From a virus, in IMG/VR virus record IMGVR_UViG_3300036985_003956, positions 1 to 41,230 of that record: a DNA stretch of 41,230 nucleotides, one strand, 5' to 3'. Shown one piece after another: positions 22,482-31,788 of this stretch (position 1 is its first letter; every line of letters starts with the position of its first letter). The notes under the pieces were generated by a model. The model saw only the letters and a program-made list of their open reading frames with translations, ran no database searches and was not told the DNA's origin. The position numbers and the translations under genes were made by a program.

Positions 22482-24025
22482 TAAGCCGGTCATTTTTACC
22501 TGCTATATTTGCAAAGAATTTTAAAGGGGTAAACTGCAAGGATTCTCCCGAAAATATTGACGATGCTGAATGGTCGGAAGATTCTATAAATGTTTACTCT
22601 GATCCGCAGGGAGCTTTAGGTTCGCGGCCTGGATTCTCTGCGCTGACTACAGCGTCAATCGGTTCGGCAACGGCATGGTGTGGATTCTATCAATTCGACA
22701 AACACGCCGGGGGATCAACAACTCCATATTATATTGGTGGTGGTTCAGATGGAAAGCTATATCATTACACATCAAACTCATTTGTTAATATATACACCGG
22801 ACTTTCTACAACCGATGGTATAAATGCGCGGTATTCATTTTTTGCACTTGATAACACGGTTATAATTTCTCATGCAGGAAACGCGGCTATTGCATGGACA
22901 GGATCGGGTTCAGCGGCAACATTTGCAACGTCAATTACTGCTGATTGGGGGTTAGAATGGCAAAGATACGGGTGGCTTCATTCAACCGTTGATCCCCGGC
23001 TTTTATACTACTGTACCACGTTAGGTGATCCCGATTCAGCTTATACCTCATTTATGAATTTTGATGATGACGGAGAAAAGGTAACCGGAGCTTGCAAACA
23101 GGGTGATGATTTGTTGGTAGGAAAACAGAACAGTTTGTACCGTTTACAGTACAGGGGAACAACCCCTTTATTCAAAAAATATAAAGTGCCATCAAAGACG
23201 GGCCCGGTATCTCATTTCACAATGAAAGAGACTCCAGATGGAAGGGTAATATTTCTTGCCCCGGATTGTAATTTCTATATGGCAAATGGGGATGATGTTT
23301 CTCCGTGTGGGGATAACATTCAGAAGTATGTTCAAAAAGGAGTTTTTGCGCGGCTTCAATACGCAGTTTCTGGGATGAATTATAATCGTTCACAGTATTG
23401 GTGTTCATTCAGTTATACTTCCGGTGCAACACAGAATGACCGTACTCTTGTTATGGACTGGTCAAGACCGTATGCCGACAAATGGGGAAAGATTCAGTAT
23501 CCGTGGTTTATCTATTCAATCGGGGCTAACTGTTTTGCTGAGGTTACGGTATCCGGTCAATCGTGGCTATATCATGGTGGATATACAGGGAAAATGTATA
23601 AGAACGATACTGGAACGAACGATAATAGCGTAGCGTTTGCTTCAACTTATAAATCAAGGATAAATTCTTTTGGAGATCCGACATTGGAAAAGAAGTTTGA
23701 GAACATTTCTTTGTCTTATGTCCGTAAAGGAGATTGGGATTTAAACGTACAACTTGTATGCGACGGTAACGCGAATACCGAAAAAAGTATTTCTCAAAGT
23801 ATGCTTGGTGGTTTAGGATACCAGACATTATTTGACGTGGCAAAATTTGATGAAGATTATTTTTCTTCTGAAAGTGATATTGATACTACAAGAGAGATAT
23901 GTCGGCAGGGAAGAAGTATTCAAGTTTCAATGGGAACAACCGGACTTGATGAAAGTTGGCTGGTGTATATGTATGGGATAAACGCTAAGGGGTTGAGACG
24001 GGGAATACGAACGAGGGAAAGCTAA
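22478..24025 (+). CDS. tail nozzle / tubular protein B-like (515 aa)
   Basis: N-terminus FKGVNCKDSPENIDDAEW...NVYSDPQGALGSRPGF is typical of phage nozzle proteins (P22 gp10-like, T7 gp12-like). The rest has repeated beta-blade-like segments (GSDGKLYHYTSN; GKQNSLYRLQYRG; GGYTGKMYKND), consistent with a beta-propeller. Overlaps the adaptor gene by four bases. Confidence 0.78.
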   Translation: MISRSFLPAIFAKNFKGVNCKDSPENIDDAEWSEDSINVYSDPQGALGSRPGFSALTTASIGSATAWCGFYQFDKHAGGSTTPYYIGGGSDGKLYHYTSNSFVNIYTGLSTTDGINARYSFFALDNTVIISHAGNAAIAWTGSGSAATFATSITADWGLEWQRYGWLHSTVDPRLLYYCTTLGDPDSAYTSFMNFDDDGEKVTGACKQGDDLLVGKQNSLYRLQYRGTTPLFKKYKVPSKTGPVSHFTMKETPDGRVIFLAPDCNFYMANGDDVSPCGDNIQKYVQKGVFARLQYAVSGMNYNRSQYWCSFSYTSGATQNDRTLVMDWSRPYADKWGKIQYPWFIYSIGANCFAEVTVSGQSWLYHGGYTGKMYKNDTGTNDNSVAFASTYKSRINSFGDPTLEKKFENISLSYVRKGDWDLNVQLVCDGNANTEKSISQSMLGGLGYQTLFDVAKFDEDYFSSESDIDTTREICRQGRSIQVSMGTTGLDESWLVYMYGINAKGLRRGIRTRES

Positions 24026-24333
24026 TGTTAAAAATATTGCCGTTAGTCCAGGGGAATTGCCCGATATGTAATAAGAAGATAATGAACGAGACAAAGACTG
24101 CGTTTATCAATGGAGGATTCGAGTTCTTTGTTAAATTCCAAGACGATACAAAGGCGCAGTTTTCTATTTGCGAAGATTGTTATTCCAAGATAACACAGGA
24201 ACAGCTTGACGGGATATTGAGAAGCCAGATTATGAATTGGGGAATGGAAGTGGAAGCTCAGTTGCGGTGGTATTATACGCAAGCAGTGCATTTAAAAATA
24301 GTCAAACACGCGAGGGATAAAAATGGAATATAG
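24025..24333 (+). CDS. zinc-ribbon tail-region protein (102 aa)
   Basis: CPICNKKI and CEDCYSKI form a two-knuckle zinc site around a beta segment (GFEFFVKFQDD). The C-terminal helix is aromatic-rich (NWGMEVEAQLRWYY). It sits between nozzle and fibre genes; role unknown. Confidence 0.6.
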   Translation: MLKILPLVQGNCPICNKKIMNETKTAFINGGFEFFVKFQDDTKAQFSICEDCYSKITQEQLDGILRSQIMNWGMEVEAQLRWYYTQAVHLKIVKHARDKNGI

Positions 24334-24487
24334 ACTTAATATCCGCGATTTATCAAATCCTAAAGACATAGCTAAACTTATTTCAGCAATAGCTGAAATA
24401 GCTTCACAATTATCTGTAATTGAAAATAGGACTTCTGACCCAAGCACTCCGGCAACGGGACAGATTTGGTACAGAACGGATTTATAG
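24323..24487 (+). CDS. tail-associated microprotein (54 aa)
   Basis: Overlaps the previous gene by 11 bases. A helical body ends in SDPSTPATGQIWYRTD, a phrase common in phage tail and fibre-base proteins. Ends two bases before the next start. Confidence 0.6.
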   Translation: MEYRLNIRDLSNPKDIAKLISAIAEIASQLSVIENRTSDPSTPATGQIWYRTDL

Positions 24488-24488
24488 T

Positions 24489-25361
24489 ATGCCGACGCCA
24501 ACGTGGGATTTAACTAATCAGGATTGCGATGCTTTAGATGGAGGATGGTCGAGCGCTGTAACAGGTTCGGGGACGGTAAGCCTTGTTATCGAAGATGGGC
24601 GCTCTTGTTATAAAATGTACTGTCCTGGGTCTGCTACAAGTGAAGCAAGAGTAACAAATCCAAGTATTTCATGGACAACAGCATTAACTTATGAAATTGT
24701 TTATAAGCTTGCTGACGTTAATCATATGGGATTTGTTTCTGGTTTAGAATTTTGGGGAGCAAATAATAGCGATTATTTTTTTAGTAGCTGGCGAGAGTTT
24801 AACACTGCCATAAATCCTTATCCAGTAGTTAAAATAAATAAATATGGTGGCACTGAAATATCGGGATATTATGACGGTTCAAGTAGTTCGTGGCATACGG
24901 CTCGTATTGTATGGAATAATGGATATGTTACGATATGGATAGATGGATTTCTTATCCATGATAGATACAATGTGGGTACAACTACGGCGTATTCCACTCC
25001 ACACCAATTAGGGATTTATTTGATATGTTTAACCGGTCATGCAGATGCAAATATAACGGTGTATATTGATAACATTAAAGCTTCATCAACTGCGGCGGAG
25101 CCGGATGTGGTCACACCCATAAAAATTCAAGGACAAAATATTGTTTCACGAATAGCGCAAAAAGGCGGGGCAGGATGGGTCGCTCAATCTCCGTTACGGT
25201 ATCAAAAAACAAACTGTAAATTTTCTAATAATTTAATATACGAAATCCCATTAGTTGACGGAGGAGATGCGGATGGAGTTGGAGCAGACTCATTAGCAAG
25301 CTATGTAAGAATATATGACGGGACAGACGTTAAGGCTTTGATGAAATTACCGACATTTTAA
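24489..25361 (+). CDS. fibre-like protein with concanavalin/LamG-type fold (290 aa)
   Basis: From ATG 24489. The N-terminal ~200 residues show the beta-sandwich pattern of glycan-binding concanavalin-like domains (SYKMYCPGS; LTYEIVYKLAD; WHTARIVWNNGYVTIWIDG; ITVYIDNIKAS). The C-terminus (SPLRYQKTNCKFSNNLIY) resembles a beta-rich attachment part. Probably binds surface sugar. The start has only a weak CGGA site. Confidence 0.65.
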   Translation: MPTPTWDLTNQDCDALDGGWSSAVTGSGTVSLVIEDGRSCYKMYCPGSATSEARVTNPSISWTTALTYEIVYKLADVNHMGFVSGLEFWGANNSDYFFSSWREFNTAINPYPVVKINKYGGTEISGYYDGSSSSWHTARIVWNNGYVTIWIDGFLIHDRYNVGTTTAYSTPHQLGIYLICLTGHADANITVYIDNIKASSTAAEPDVVTPIKIQGQNIVSRIAQKGGAGWVAQSPLRYQKTNCKFSNNLIYEIPLVDGGDADGVGADSLASYVRIYDGTDVKALMKLPTF

Positions 25362-25371
25362 AGGAGGAATT

Positions 25372-26034
25372 ATGGCCGCATTAAGTATGACAAGAAAAAC
25401 GGCGAACACACTCATTACAGCTACCGGATTCAATTCAAATTGGGATGAAATTGAGGCTGTAATAAATGCGCTTACCGTAGATAATTTTGCGGATGATTGT
25501 ATTACCGCCGTTAAGTTAAATTCCGACGTGGTGCGGACGAATTATGGGCTTGCTCAACATACCGACGGGAGTTTATACGTCGATGTTTATGGCGTAATGG
25601 TAAACGCTGGGACTAACGGCGTGGAATGGGGACGAGCAGGAGATATGCTTTTATCATCTTCAGCAGTTACGCCGGATGGATTCAGTGATGTATCCGCGAC
25701 TTATGAAGGTAAATTCATACGCATATCCGCAACGGCGTTGACGGCTGGCGGAGCGGATACGCATACTCACGCGGTAGGGAGCTTTGCGGCAGATAGCCAT
25801 ACGCTGAGCGTTGCGGAAATGCCAGCGCATACCCATTATATGTCAGCAGGTTCAGGAGGTGTTAATAACGGAAGCTATAACTATGCGTCCTCAAATGATA
25901 CATTGGTTAGTACAACCATAATATCACAATCAACCGGTGGCGGTGGGGGACATACTCACACAATTTCAGGAACATCGGCAAGTGGAAGCAACGTTCCGGT
26001 TTATGTTTCATTAAAGGCATATCAAAAATCATGA
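25372..26034 (+). CDS. tail collar / short tail fibre-like protein (220 aa)
   Basis: AAAGGAGGAATT precedes the ATG. The C-terminal half carries histidine pairs (THTHAVGS, GHTHTISG, MPAHTHYM) and ends VPVYVSLKAYQKS, the hallmark of phage collar/short-fibre tips where histidines bind metal in a trimer. The N-terminus is an attachment region. Confidence 0.78.
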   Translation: MAALSMTRKTANTLITATGFNSNWDEIEAVINALTVDNFADDCITAVKLNSDVVRTNYGLAQHTDGSLYVDVYGVMVNAGTNGVEWGRAGDMLLSSSAVTPDGFSDVSATYEGKFIRISATALTAGGADTHTHAVGSFAADSHTLSVAEMPAHTHYMSAGSGGVNNGSYNYASSNDTLVSTTIISQSTGGGGGHTHTISGTSASGSNVPVYVSLKAYQKS

Positions 26035-26357
26035 ACCCCTTAACCCTATTCCAGCCGAAACACAAACGTAACCAGGACTTGAAAGAGCGCGTCCTCAAGA
26101 ATAAGGAGGCGGTGCTTGATGTGATGGCGAGCAATATTCAGGGTGCGAAGCAATGCGAAGCACTCATGGGCGCTAAGTGCCTGGGGCAATTCTGCGAAAA
26201 GTTTTTAGAATTTAAAACTAAGAATGATGCGACAGGGCAGGAGACAAGTTACTGGCGATGTGCGCATATTCAAACACCCTTGTTAATTATTGAACTTATA
26301 CAGAACGTCCGCGAGACAAACATATTATTAACTGAACTTATAAAAAAGGGGGGATGA
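26031..26357 (+). CDS. hypothetical tail-region protein (108 aa)
   Basis: Overlaps both neighbours by four bases. Four cysteines (C-E-A...C-L-G-Q-F-C, W-R-C) suggest a metal site, followed by a hydrophobic helix. No family recognised. Confidence 0.55.
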   Translation: MNPLTLFQPKHKRNQDLKERVLKNKEAVLDVMASNIQGAKQCEALMGAKCLGQFCEKFLEFKTKNDATGQETSYWRCAHIQTPLLIIELIQNVRETNILLTELIKKGG

Positions 26358-27154
26358 TGAGACGAGGATTTAGGTTATTATGGAATATTTTAAAAGACGA
26401 ATCTGGGCTGTGGAATTTTGGAAGTACGATATTCTCTGGGTTGGCTGATAAAAAAGCTCAAGAAGAACGCGGGGATATTCCACAAATACAAAACTGGCAA
26501 AATACTGACCAGATAAAAACAGCATTATCAGGACAGATTCTGGGTGCATTGAACGGGAAAAGTAACTATAAATATAATCCCGCGTTTGAAACTGCTCAAC
26601 CGGAAGTTGAAGCGGCGGCGCAGAAGAATATTTTAGGATACTTAAATAATCCTACATCAAACGTAGGAGACTATGGAGAAGCAACAAAGAAATATTCCGA
26701 CGCTATGAAAGCAAGCATGGCTGAGACATATGCGAAAGAAATGGATGATACAAAAAATATGTATAATCGGTTAGGTCTTGTATCATCTACGCCGGGACTT
26801 ACCGCTCAGGGAGACGTAAGCCGAAAACAGGCAACCGAATCAAATCTTTTTGATTCTCAGTTGATGTATCAGAATCTTGACAGACAGTTACAGGCACAAG
26901 GGATGGACGTTAACCAGATGAATGATTACCTTAACCAAGCTCAGGTATTAGGGCAGAATCAACGCGGATATCAACAGAACGCAATTAACCTTTCGTTGGC
27001 TGATCAGCAACAGGTTGAAAATCTTGCTATGCAGTATTTACAAGCTGGAGCGGCTTCTCCTGCAGAAGCGTACCAAGCGGCATTAGAAGAATGGGCGCAA
27101 CCGAACAAATACGATAGAATCAGCGCAATGTGGAACGCGCAATCAGGATTTTAA
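26354..27154 (+). CDS. virion ejection-type protein 1 (266 aa)
   Basis: Located after the tail genes where podoviruses encode injected proteins. Gln/Asn/Ala-rich and helical throughout (NLDRQLQAQGMDVNQMNDYL, SLADQQQVENLAMQY). A short hydrophobic/amphipathic start could insert in membranes. Assignment is by position and composition only. Confidence 0.55.
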   Translation: MMRRGFRLLWNILKDESGLWNFGSTIFSGLADKKAQEERGDIPQIQNWQNTDQIKTALSGQILGALNGKSNYKYNPAFETAQPEVEAAAQKNILGYLNNPTSNVGDYGEATKKYSDAMKASMAETYAKEMDDTKNMYNRLGLVSSTPGLTAQGDVSRKQATESNLFDSQLMYQNLDRQLQAQGMDVNQMNDYLNQAQVLGQNQRGYQQNAINLSLADQQQVENLAMQYLQAGAASPAEAYQAALEEWAQPNKYDRISAMWNAQSGF

Positions 27155-27171
27155 CTAAAACGGGAGGGTTT

Positions 27172-27474
27172 ATGTGGTGGCTTGGAAGTATATTAGGAAA
27201 TAGCAAAGATCGGGGTAATGAGGTTAGGACTGGATATGCTGGTACTCAGAATGTTCTTGGAGGAAGGAATCCGGGGACACAGATAACCGGGCAAGCCAAT
27301 GAAGAACAAAACCAGAGTGGCGGAGGTAACGGGTTAATGGATATGATTATGGGTATGCTTGGCAACAAAGGCGGAGCTATCCAGGGTGGAGCAGGGGGAA
27401 CGAATACCGGAACACAGACACAGAACATTTTAGGAAGAAACAGAACTTTCGGAACGTGGTCGCCATACAAATAA
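27172..27474 (+). CDS. glycine-rich virion-region protein (100 aa)
   Basis: Start 27172 follows GGGAGGGTTT. Low-complexity Gly/Asn/Gln sequence with a repeated TQNVLGGRN / TQNILGRN phrase and a methionine-rich amphipathic stretch (LMDMIMGML). Probably an ejection or particle component. Confidence 0.55.
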   Translation: MWWLGSILGNSKDRGNEVRTGYAGTQNVLGGRNPGTQITGQANEEQNQSGGGNGLMDMIMGMLGNKGGAIQGGAGGTNTGTQTQNILGRNRTFGTWSPYK

Positions 27475-27486
27475 TCAGGAGGGATT

Positions 27487-28356
27487 ATGGTTCGTGATCC
27501 TAATTGGGGATGGATAGACAACGCCAGGGCAGAAAAATCTAATTTAGGGGAAAATGTGCTGAGCGCGATTATACAGAACAAAATGAAGCAGGGGCAAGCC
27601 CGGGCAACGAATGCTGATGAGTTGCAGAATGCGATTGCGTTGGCGAAGGCTAAAATATCGCTTGAGCAGGAAGCAAGGCAGAATAACATCAAGAATTTGC
27701 AAGGAGTTTTGGGGGGTGGCGCTGATAATTTGGGAGTTAATGCCGGCGGGATGAGCGATTATACCGTTGACCCAAATTATGCTTTTACGGGAGAGGGTAA
27801 ACCGTTGATGTTGAGACCAGACGTAGAAAGACAAAGGAAAGTAGCTGATGCTCGTGCGTTAGAAGAAGGGAAACCATTATCTGCCGAATCAGCGGGTAAA
27901 CTTGCTATGGTTACTCAAGCAGAAAGCGACTTAAATGAAGCGGAAAATTTACTTTTTCCAGGAGGTAAATTTTCTCCAGGAATGGCGTTTCAAACAAATT
28001 TCCCGGGTGGAGGAGTTCCCAGAACAGAAGGACGACAGGCATTTTCTAAGGTTCTCAATGCTGTTAATGCAAAGTTGCGGATAGAAACCGGAGCGCAGGC
28101 TAACCCAAGTGAAGTAAGAAATATCTTAGAAAGATTTCTTCCTACGGTTAGAGATTCAGAAGAAACTGCAAAAGATAAATTCAGAAGATTAAAAGAGTTT
28201 ATGGCTACCACAAAATCAATCATTGATCCAAGAGGAAGATTCAATCAAGACGGGTTAAACAATAATCAACCCGCTTTCACCGGTGGACGATCAGCGCAAC
28301 CGGCGTTTACGGGAGGCGGAGATAACACAAACGATGATCCATTAGGACTGAGGTGA
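27487..28356 (+). CDS. virion ejection-type protein 2 (289 aa)
   Basis: Helical, polar protein; NAKLRIETGAQANPSEVRNIL then AKDKFRRLKEFM is, from memory, seen in podovirus ejection proteins. C-terminus carries two QPAFTGG motifs. AGGAGGGATT precedes the ATG. Confidence 0.6.
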   Translation: MVRDPNWGWIDNARAEKSNLGENVLSAIIQNKMKQGQARATNADELQNAIALAKAKISLEQEARQNNIKNLQGVLGGGADNLGVNAGGMSDYTVDPNYAFTGEGKPLMLRPDVERQRKVADARALEEGKPLSAESAGKLAMVTQAESDLNEAENLLFPGGKFSPGMAFQTNFPGGGVPRTEGRQAFSKVLNAVNAKLRIETGAQANPSEVRNILERFLPTVRDSEETAKDKFRRLKEFMATTKSIIDPRGRFNQDGLNNNQPAFTGGRSAQPAFTGGGDNTNDDPLGLR

Positions 28357-28360
28357 TAAA

Positions 28361-29893
28361 ATGCCAGTGATTGAATTACAGAATCTTAGAAATAAGTATC
28401 CTCAATACAAGGATATTGATGATATGACGTTAGCCACAAAGTTAGCGTCTAAGTATCCGCAGTATGCCGACTTGGTGGACAAAGTTAAAGGGGAATCACT
28501 ACAAAAAGTGAAACCGGATATGCTTGATATTTTGGCTGGGAAAACACCGGAACAGCTAAAACAAGAAGGAATTGACCTTTATCGGGGTGGGAGTAAGACT
28601 AAAGGAGATATTGCCCTTGCAGAATCCGCTCTTTTGAGTACCGCTAAAGAAGCGGCCGGATTTCCTCTTGAGATGGCTAATTTGGCAGGTTTTGGGCTTC
28701 CCAGGGCCGCTTTAAAGGCTTCCGGTACTGATTTCCCAGAACAAACCAGTATTCCAGGGAAGATCGGACGTGGTGTGGGTGGTTTTCTTGGATTTATGAA
28801 AGGCCCCGGAGCTTTAAATCTTAAAACCGCTTCTGCTGTATCAAAAATACTTCCTGCGGCAACAAAACCAATATTTAATAAGATCGTATCTCAAGGAGTT
28901 GCAGGAGCAGTTACCGGAGCGGCCATAACTCCCGAAGGTGAAGATATTGTTAATTTACCAGAACGGGGGAAACAAGCAGCTATCAGCGGAATTATTCAAG
29001 GAGCTTTACCAGTTGCGGGTAAAGTAATTAAGAAAGGAATGGAAGGGGTAAGAAAAGGTGGTGCTTTTCTGAGTGGGATAGAACAAGATACTTTAAATGA
29101 GGTTTCTCAGAAAGGTTTTCGTAAAGTTTTACAGCAGAAATATTATAACAAAAAAATGCCGGAAGTTATACAATTACGGATTGAAAATAACTTGTCTAAT
29201 CTTGAAGATGCAGCAGGAAAAAAATACGATCAGTTGACCGCTCCACTTCGTCAAACACCGTTTGATATGGCGCAGTTAAGGGGTGAAGTTGCCAAACTTG
29301 CAACTAAAGCTAAGATAAATCCTTTTAATCCCGAAGGTATGCCAAAAATAGATCAAGAAATAATTGATGGTATTGTGAATAAAGCCCAAGTAAAAAATCT
29401 TGGCGATGCTTTGGATTTAAGACGTTTTCTTGATGACAAGATATACTCTCCGCGCGGAGAACTAGAAACTTCATTTGGAAAAAAAATAAGAGACGTTCTT
29501 AATAAAGAACTTCACAAGAATAAAATGCTTGAGCAGACTGATAAAGACTGGGCTGGATTAAAAAGTTCATTGAAGGAAGGTAAAAAGGTTATCGGAGAAA
29601 CGGGGGAAAAGTTTCTTGCACGATTTTCAACTTTAACATCAAAACAAAAAGATTTACTTGTTAGACTTGAAAAAGAGATAGGCGGAGAACCATTTATGGA
29701 AGATTTGACGAATTGGTCTTTAGCAAAACAGTTTACATCTAAGGCCAGTCCATCAGGTTCGATAGGAGGATTGATCTCTAAAGTATCAAAGCCAATGTTC
29801 CGAGGATATTTGCGGACAGGGGAAACTATAAAAGAAAATGCACAACCATTATTTACCGGGGGAAAACAAGCGTTGATTAAATTAACGAGGTAG
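28361..29893 (+). CDS. virion ejection-type protein 3 (510 aa)
   Basis: N-terminus has a doubled KYPQY phrase (NKYPQYKDIDDMTLATKLASKYPQYADLV style), followed by Ala/Gly-rich amphipathic stretches at about residues 90-200 and a long charged helical region. The C-terminus ends in NAQPLFTGG, echoing protein 2. This fits the last large internal protein of podoviruses. No lytic transglycosylase motif was found. Confidence 0.55.
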   Translation: MPVIELQNLRNKYPQYKDIDDMTLATKLASKYPQYADLVDKVKGESLQKVKPDMLDILAGKTPEQLKQEGIDLYRGGSKTKGDIALAESALLSTAKEAAGFPLEMANLAGFGLPRAALKASGTDFPEQTSIPGKIGRGVGGFLGFMKGPGALNLKTASAVSKILPAATKPIFNKIVSQGVAGAVTGAAITPEGEDIVNLPERGKQAAISGIIQGALPVAGKVIKKGMEGVRKGGAFLSGIEQDTLNEVSQKGFRKVLQQKYYNKKMPEVIQLRIENNLSNLEDAAGKKYDQLTAPLRQTPFDMAQLRGEVAKLATKAKINPFNPEGMPKIDQEIIDGIVNKAQVKNLGDALDLRRFLDDKIYSPRGELETSFGKKIRDVLNKELHKNKMLEQTDKDWAGLKSSLKEGKKVIGETGEKFLARFSTLTSKQKDLLVRLEKEIGGEPFMEDLTNWSLAKQFTSKASPSGSIGGLISKVSKPMFRGYLRTGETIKENAQPLFTGGKQALIKLTR

Positions 29894-30031
29894 TCCGGTT
29901 ACTGAATGGAATAGATTGAAACCCAAGAAAACAAGCACTATTATTAAAATAAAACCAACTAAGAGAAAAAATATTCCTTGAGTAAGAAACCATATTCCTT
30001 TAAAAAAAGAATAACTTGTGTTATTTTCCAT
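29882..30031 (-). CDS. single-pass membrane microprotein, leaderless (49 aa)
   Basis: One long transmembrane helix (FLLVGFILIIVLVFLGF). The gene's end overlaps, antisense, the last 12 bases of the late arm. A consensus-like promoter ends six bases before the ATG, so the mRNA probably has no leader. Independently expressed small membrane proteins at operon ends are often superinfection-exclusion or toxin-like factors; that is inference. Confidence 0.65.
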   Translation of the reverse strand: MENNTSYSFFKGIWFLTQGIFFLLVGFILIIVLVFLGFNLFHSVTGLPR

Positions 30032-30037
30032 AATTAA

Positions 30038-30066
30038 ATTATAACATATTCTTGATTAGATTTCAA
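30038..30066 (-). promoter_or_regulatory. promoter of the leaderless membrane microprotein
   Basis: -35 TTGAAA (30061-30066), exactly 17-bp spacer, -10 TATAAT (30038-30043). Expected start of transcription falls on the ATG at 30031. Confidence 0.75.
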
Positions 30067-30070
30067 GAGT

Positions 30071-30316
30071 TCATCCCCTTTTAAGTTCCCCCGTCTCAAA
30101 ATCAATAAACATCTTTTCATCTTCGTTGATGAGATATTTATTCGCTATGTCATGCCAAAAATCCATTAATTCCATTTCTGGCTTAGCATGGTCTTTTATC
30201 AACTGGTTAATTGTGGAATGATAAATATTTCTTACAGCGTGGAGATACTTGCACCGGTATATTTCTTCCGGGGTAACTTTTGATATTACTTCACCGTGTT
30301 TAAGGTTTTCGGGCAT
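30071..30316 (-). CDS. hypothetical protein (81 aa)
   Basis: Acidic helical protein (TPEEIYRCKYLHAVRNIYHS; FWHDIANKYLINEDEK). Starts 17 bases inside the upstream gene's end, with a weak GGATGA site. No family recognised. Confidence 0.55.
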   Translation of the reverse strand: MPENLKHGEVISKVTPEEIYRCKYLHAVRNIYHSTINQLIKDHAKPEMELMDFWHDIANKYLINEDEKMFIDFETGELKRG

Positions 30317-30602
30317 TTTTCATCCGGTATATGTAAGAATCAATTATCGGGGTAGTCAAAGTAGCACAAGAACAAGAATTCTGTATTTCCCATATACTTC
30401 CAGGTTTTATTATTTCAATATTAGCATAACGAGAAGATGCTTTCTTTTTATTCCAAACAAAAACAGGGAATAAAAAAGGAAAGAGTTTTACCCAGAATGT
30501 TTTAGGTTCCCGATACTCAATATGATTAGCGGGTATTTCTTCTGTTGTCTTGAGACGATAAATCTTGTTTGTTTCTATGCTTTTTATTATTATATACCTC
30601 AT
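30300..30602 (-). CDS. hypothetical protein with hydrophobic segment (100 aa)
   Basis: AAAGGAG upstream, overlapping the split glycosyltransferase's stop. The middle has an aromatic hydrophobic stretch (FWVKLFPFLFPVFVW) that could lie in the membrane. Basic and cysteine-containing C-terminal half. Function unknown. Confidence 0.5.
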   Translation of the reverse strand: MRYIIIKSIETNKIYRLKTTEEIPANHIEYREPKTFWVKLFPFLFPVFVWNKKKASSRYANIEIIKPGSIWEIQNSCSCATLTTPIIDSYIYRMKNARKP

Positions 30603-31786
30603 TTCTTTTTACTCCTTTCAATATTTTCTATCATCTCCAGATTATGTTTTGCTTCCGGTTGGTCTGGCTTCAACCGCAAACATTCCTTTAAAAATAACTT
30701 AGCCGTAACAAAGCATTTCTTGTCAATCTCGTATGCTCCCAGGTTGCCGAATCCTATATGATAGCCGGGAAATTGATTTACCGCACCACGGGTAATAAAC
30801 GCCGCTTCATCCTGCCGGCCGGTATTCCTCAATATTTGACACAGCCGGTCAATAACCATCAAGTTCTGTCTGATTGATAGATACTCCCTAAAATGCTGTT
30901 CCGCTTTCTGGACATATTCCGGTTTTCCCGTTTCCATCATCGCTTTCTGATAGTACGCCTCTCCCATCTTCTGCAACATCATGCACTCAGCCTGTACAAC
31001 GTCCATCGGGATATTGGAAAGTTTAAACTCTTTGAGGTCATAAATTGGTTTTAATACATCCAATACCTTGTCATAGTCTTTCTCTCGCATTAACAGTTCA
31101 GCGAGATTAACCGCCGCTTCCGGGTGTTTCCACTCATCATACGCCTTTAAAAACGATTGCTTGGCCGCCGCGTCCTGTTTTGCGTCCATACAAGCCACGC
31201 CGCGCAGGACCCACATCTTAGGTAAGAGCGGATCATCATTCTTGAGAGGAAACTTTTCAAAGCACTCATCAACGTATTTCACCGCCTTGAGCATATTTTC
31301 ATATCCGCCGATTATCAGCAGACAGTTGACAATATGGTAATACGTCAATGAATGAGCGCTATCCTGTAAATCTTGGAGCAAGAATTTGTAATTCCGCAGA
31401 TTCTTTTCTTTCCACGTTTTTAGGTTTAAATATCCCATGTGCTGTATGGTGATATTCGTTGTGGTAAGTTTTGACCCGGCTTCGTTCATGGAAGGCAAAA
31501 TATCCTCATGGACACGACCCCGGAAACGATATTCTTTTTTATTCTTGAATAGATTTGTATGGAAAATCATTTCTTCCGTCCCTATCTCGGTACGAGAGCG
31601 AAGCTGGAAACGGAATACGTCAATATCGGGATTAAATAGAATGATGTCTCTTGCCCCCATCATATGCAACACAACATCATCTACATCACACCACAACACA
31701 TAATCTTCTTCATTCATATCTAACGAACGATTACGCATCTCTGAAAAATTAATAAATTTACAATATTCCCATTTTATCTTTAGCAT
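30599..31786 (-). CDS. glycosyltransferase, C-terminal piece of a split gene, with TPR tail
   Basis: 395 aa. Begins in the middle of a GT2 (GT-A) domain: NFSEMRNRSLD then YVLWCDVDDVV supplies the acidic D-x-D metal site. The enzyme's N-terminal strands are in the ORF at 32447-33400. After the catalytic half come TPR-like helical repeats (residues ~150-390; AKQSFLKAYDEW, AEQHFREYLSIRQ, AKLFLKECLRLKPDQPEA). AAGGATAAAG precedes ATG 31786, so it could be translated alone, but the fold would be incomplete. Confidence 0.75.
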   Translation of the reverse strand: MLKIKWEYCKFINFSEMRNRSLDMNEEDYVLWCDVDDVVLHMMGARDIILFNPDIDVFRFQLRSRTEIGTEEMIFHTNLFKNKKEYRFRGRVHEDILPSMNEAGSKLTTTNITIQHMGYLNLKTWKEKNLRNYKFLLQDLQDSAHSLTYYHIVNCLLIIGGYENMLKAVKYVDECFEKFPLKNDDPLLPKMWVLRGVACMDAKQDAAAKQSFLKAYDEWKHPEAAVNLAELLMREKDYDKVLDVLKPIYDLKEFKLSNIPMDVVQAECMMLQKMGEAYYQKAMMETGKPEYVQKAEQHFREYLSIRQNLMVIDRLCQILRNTGRQDEAAFITRGAVNQFPGYHIGFGNLGAYEIDKKCFVTAKLFLKECLRLKPDQPEAKHNLEMIENIERSKKK

Positions 31787-31788
31787 CT

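Noticed and set aside
28361-29893. Lytic transglycosylase domain in the last ejection protein
   Set aside because: Searched for the E-S-x-x and GLMQ motifs; not found.
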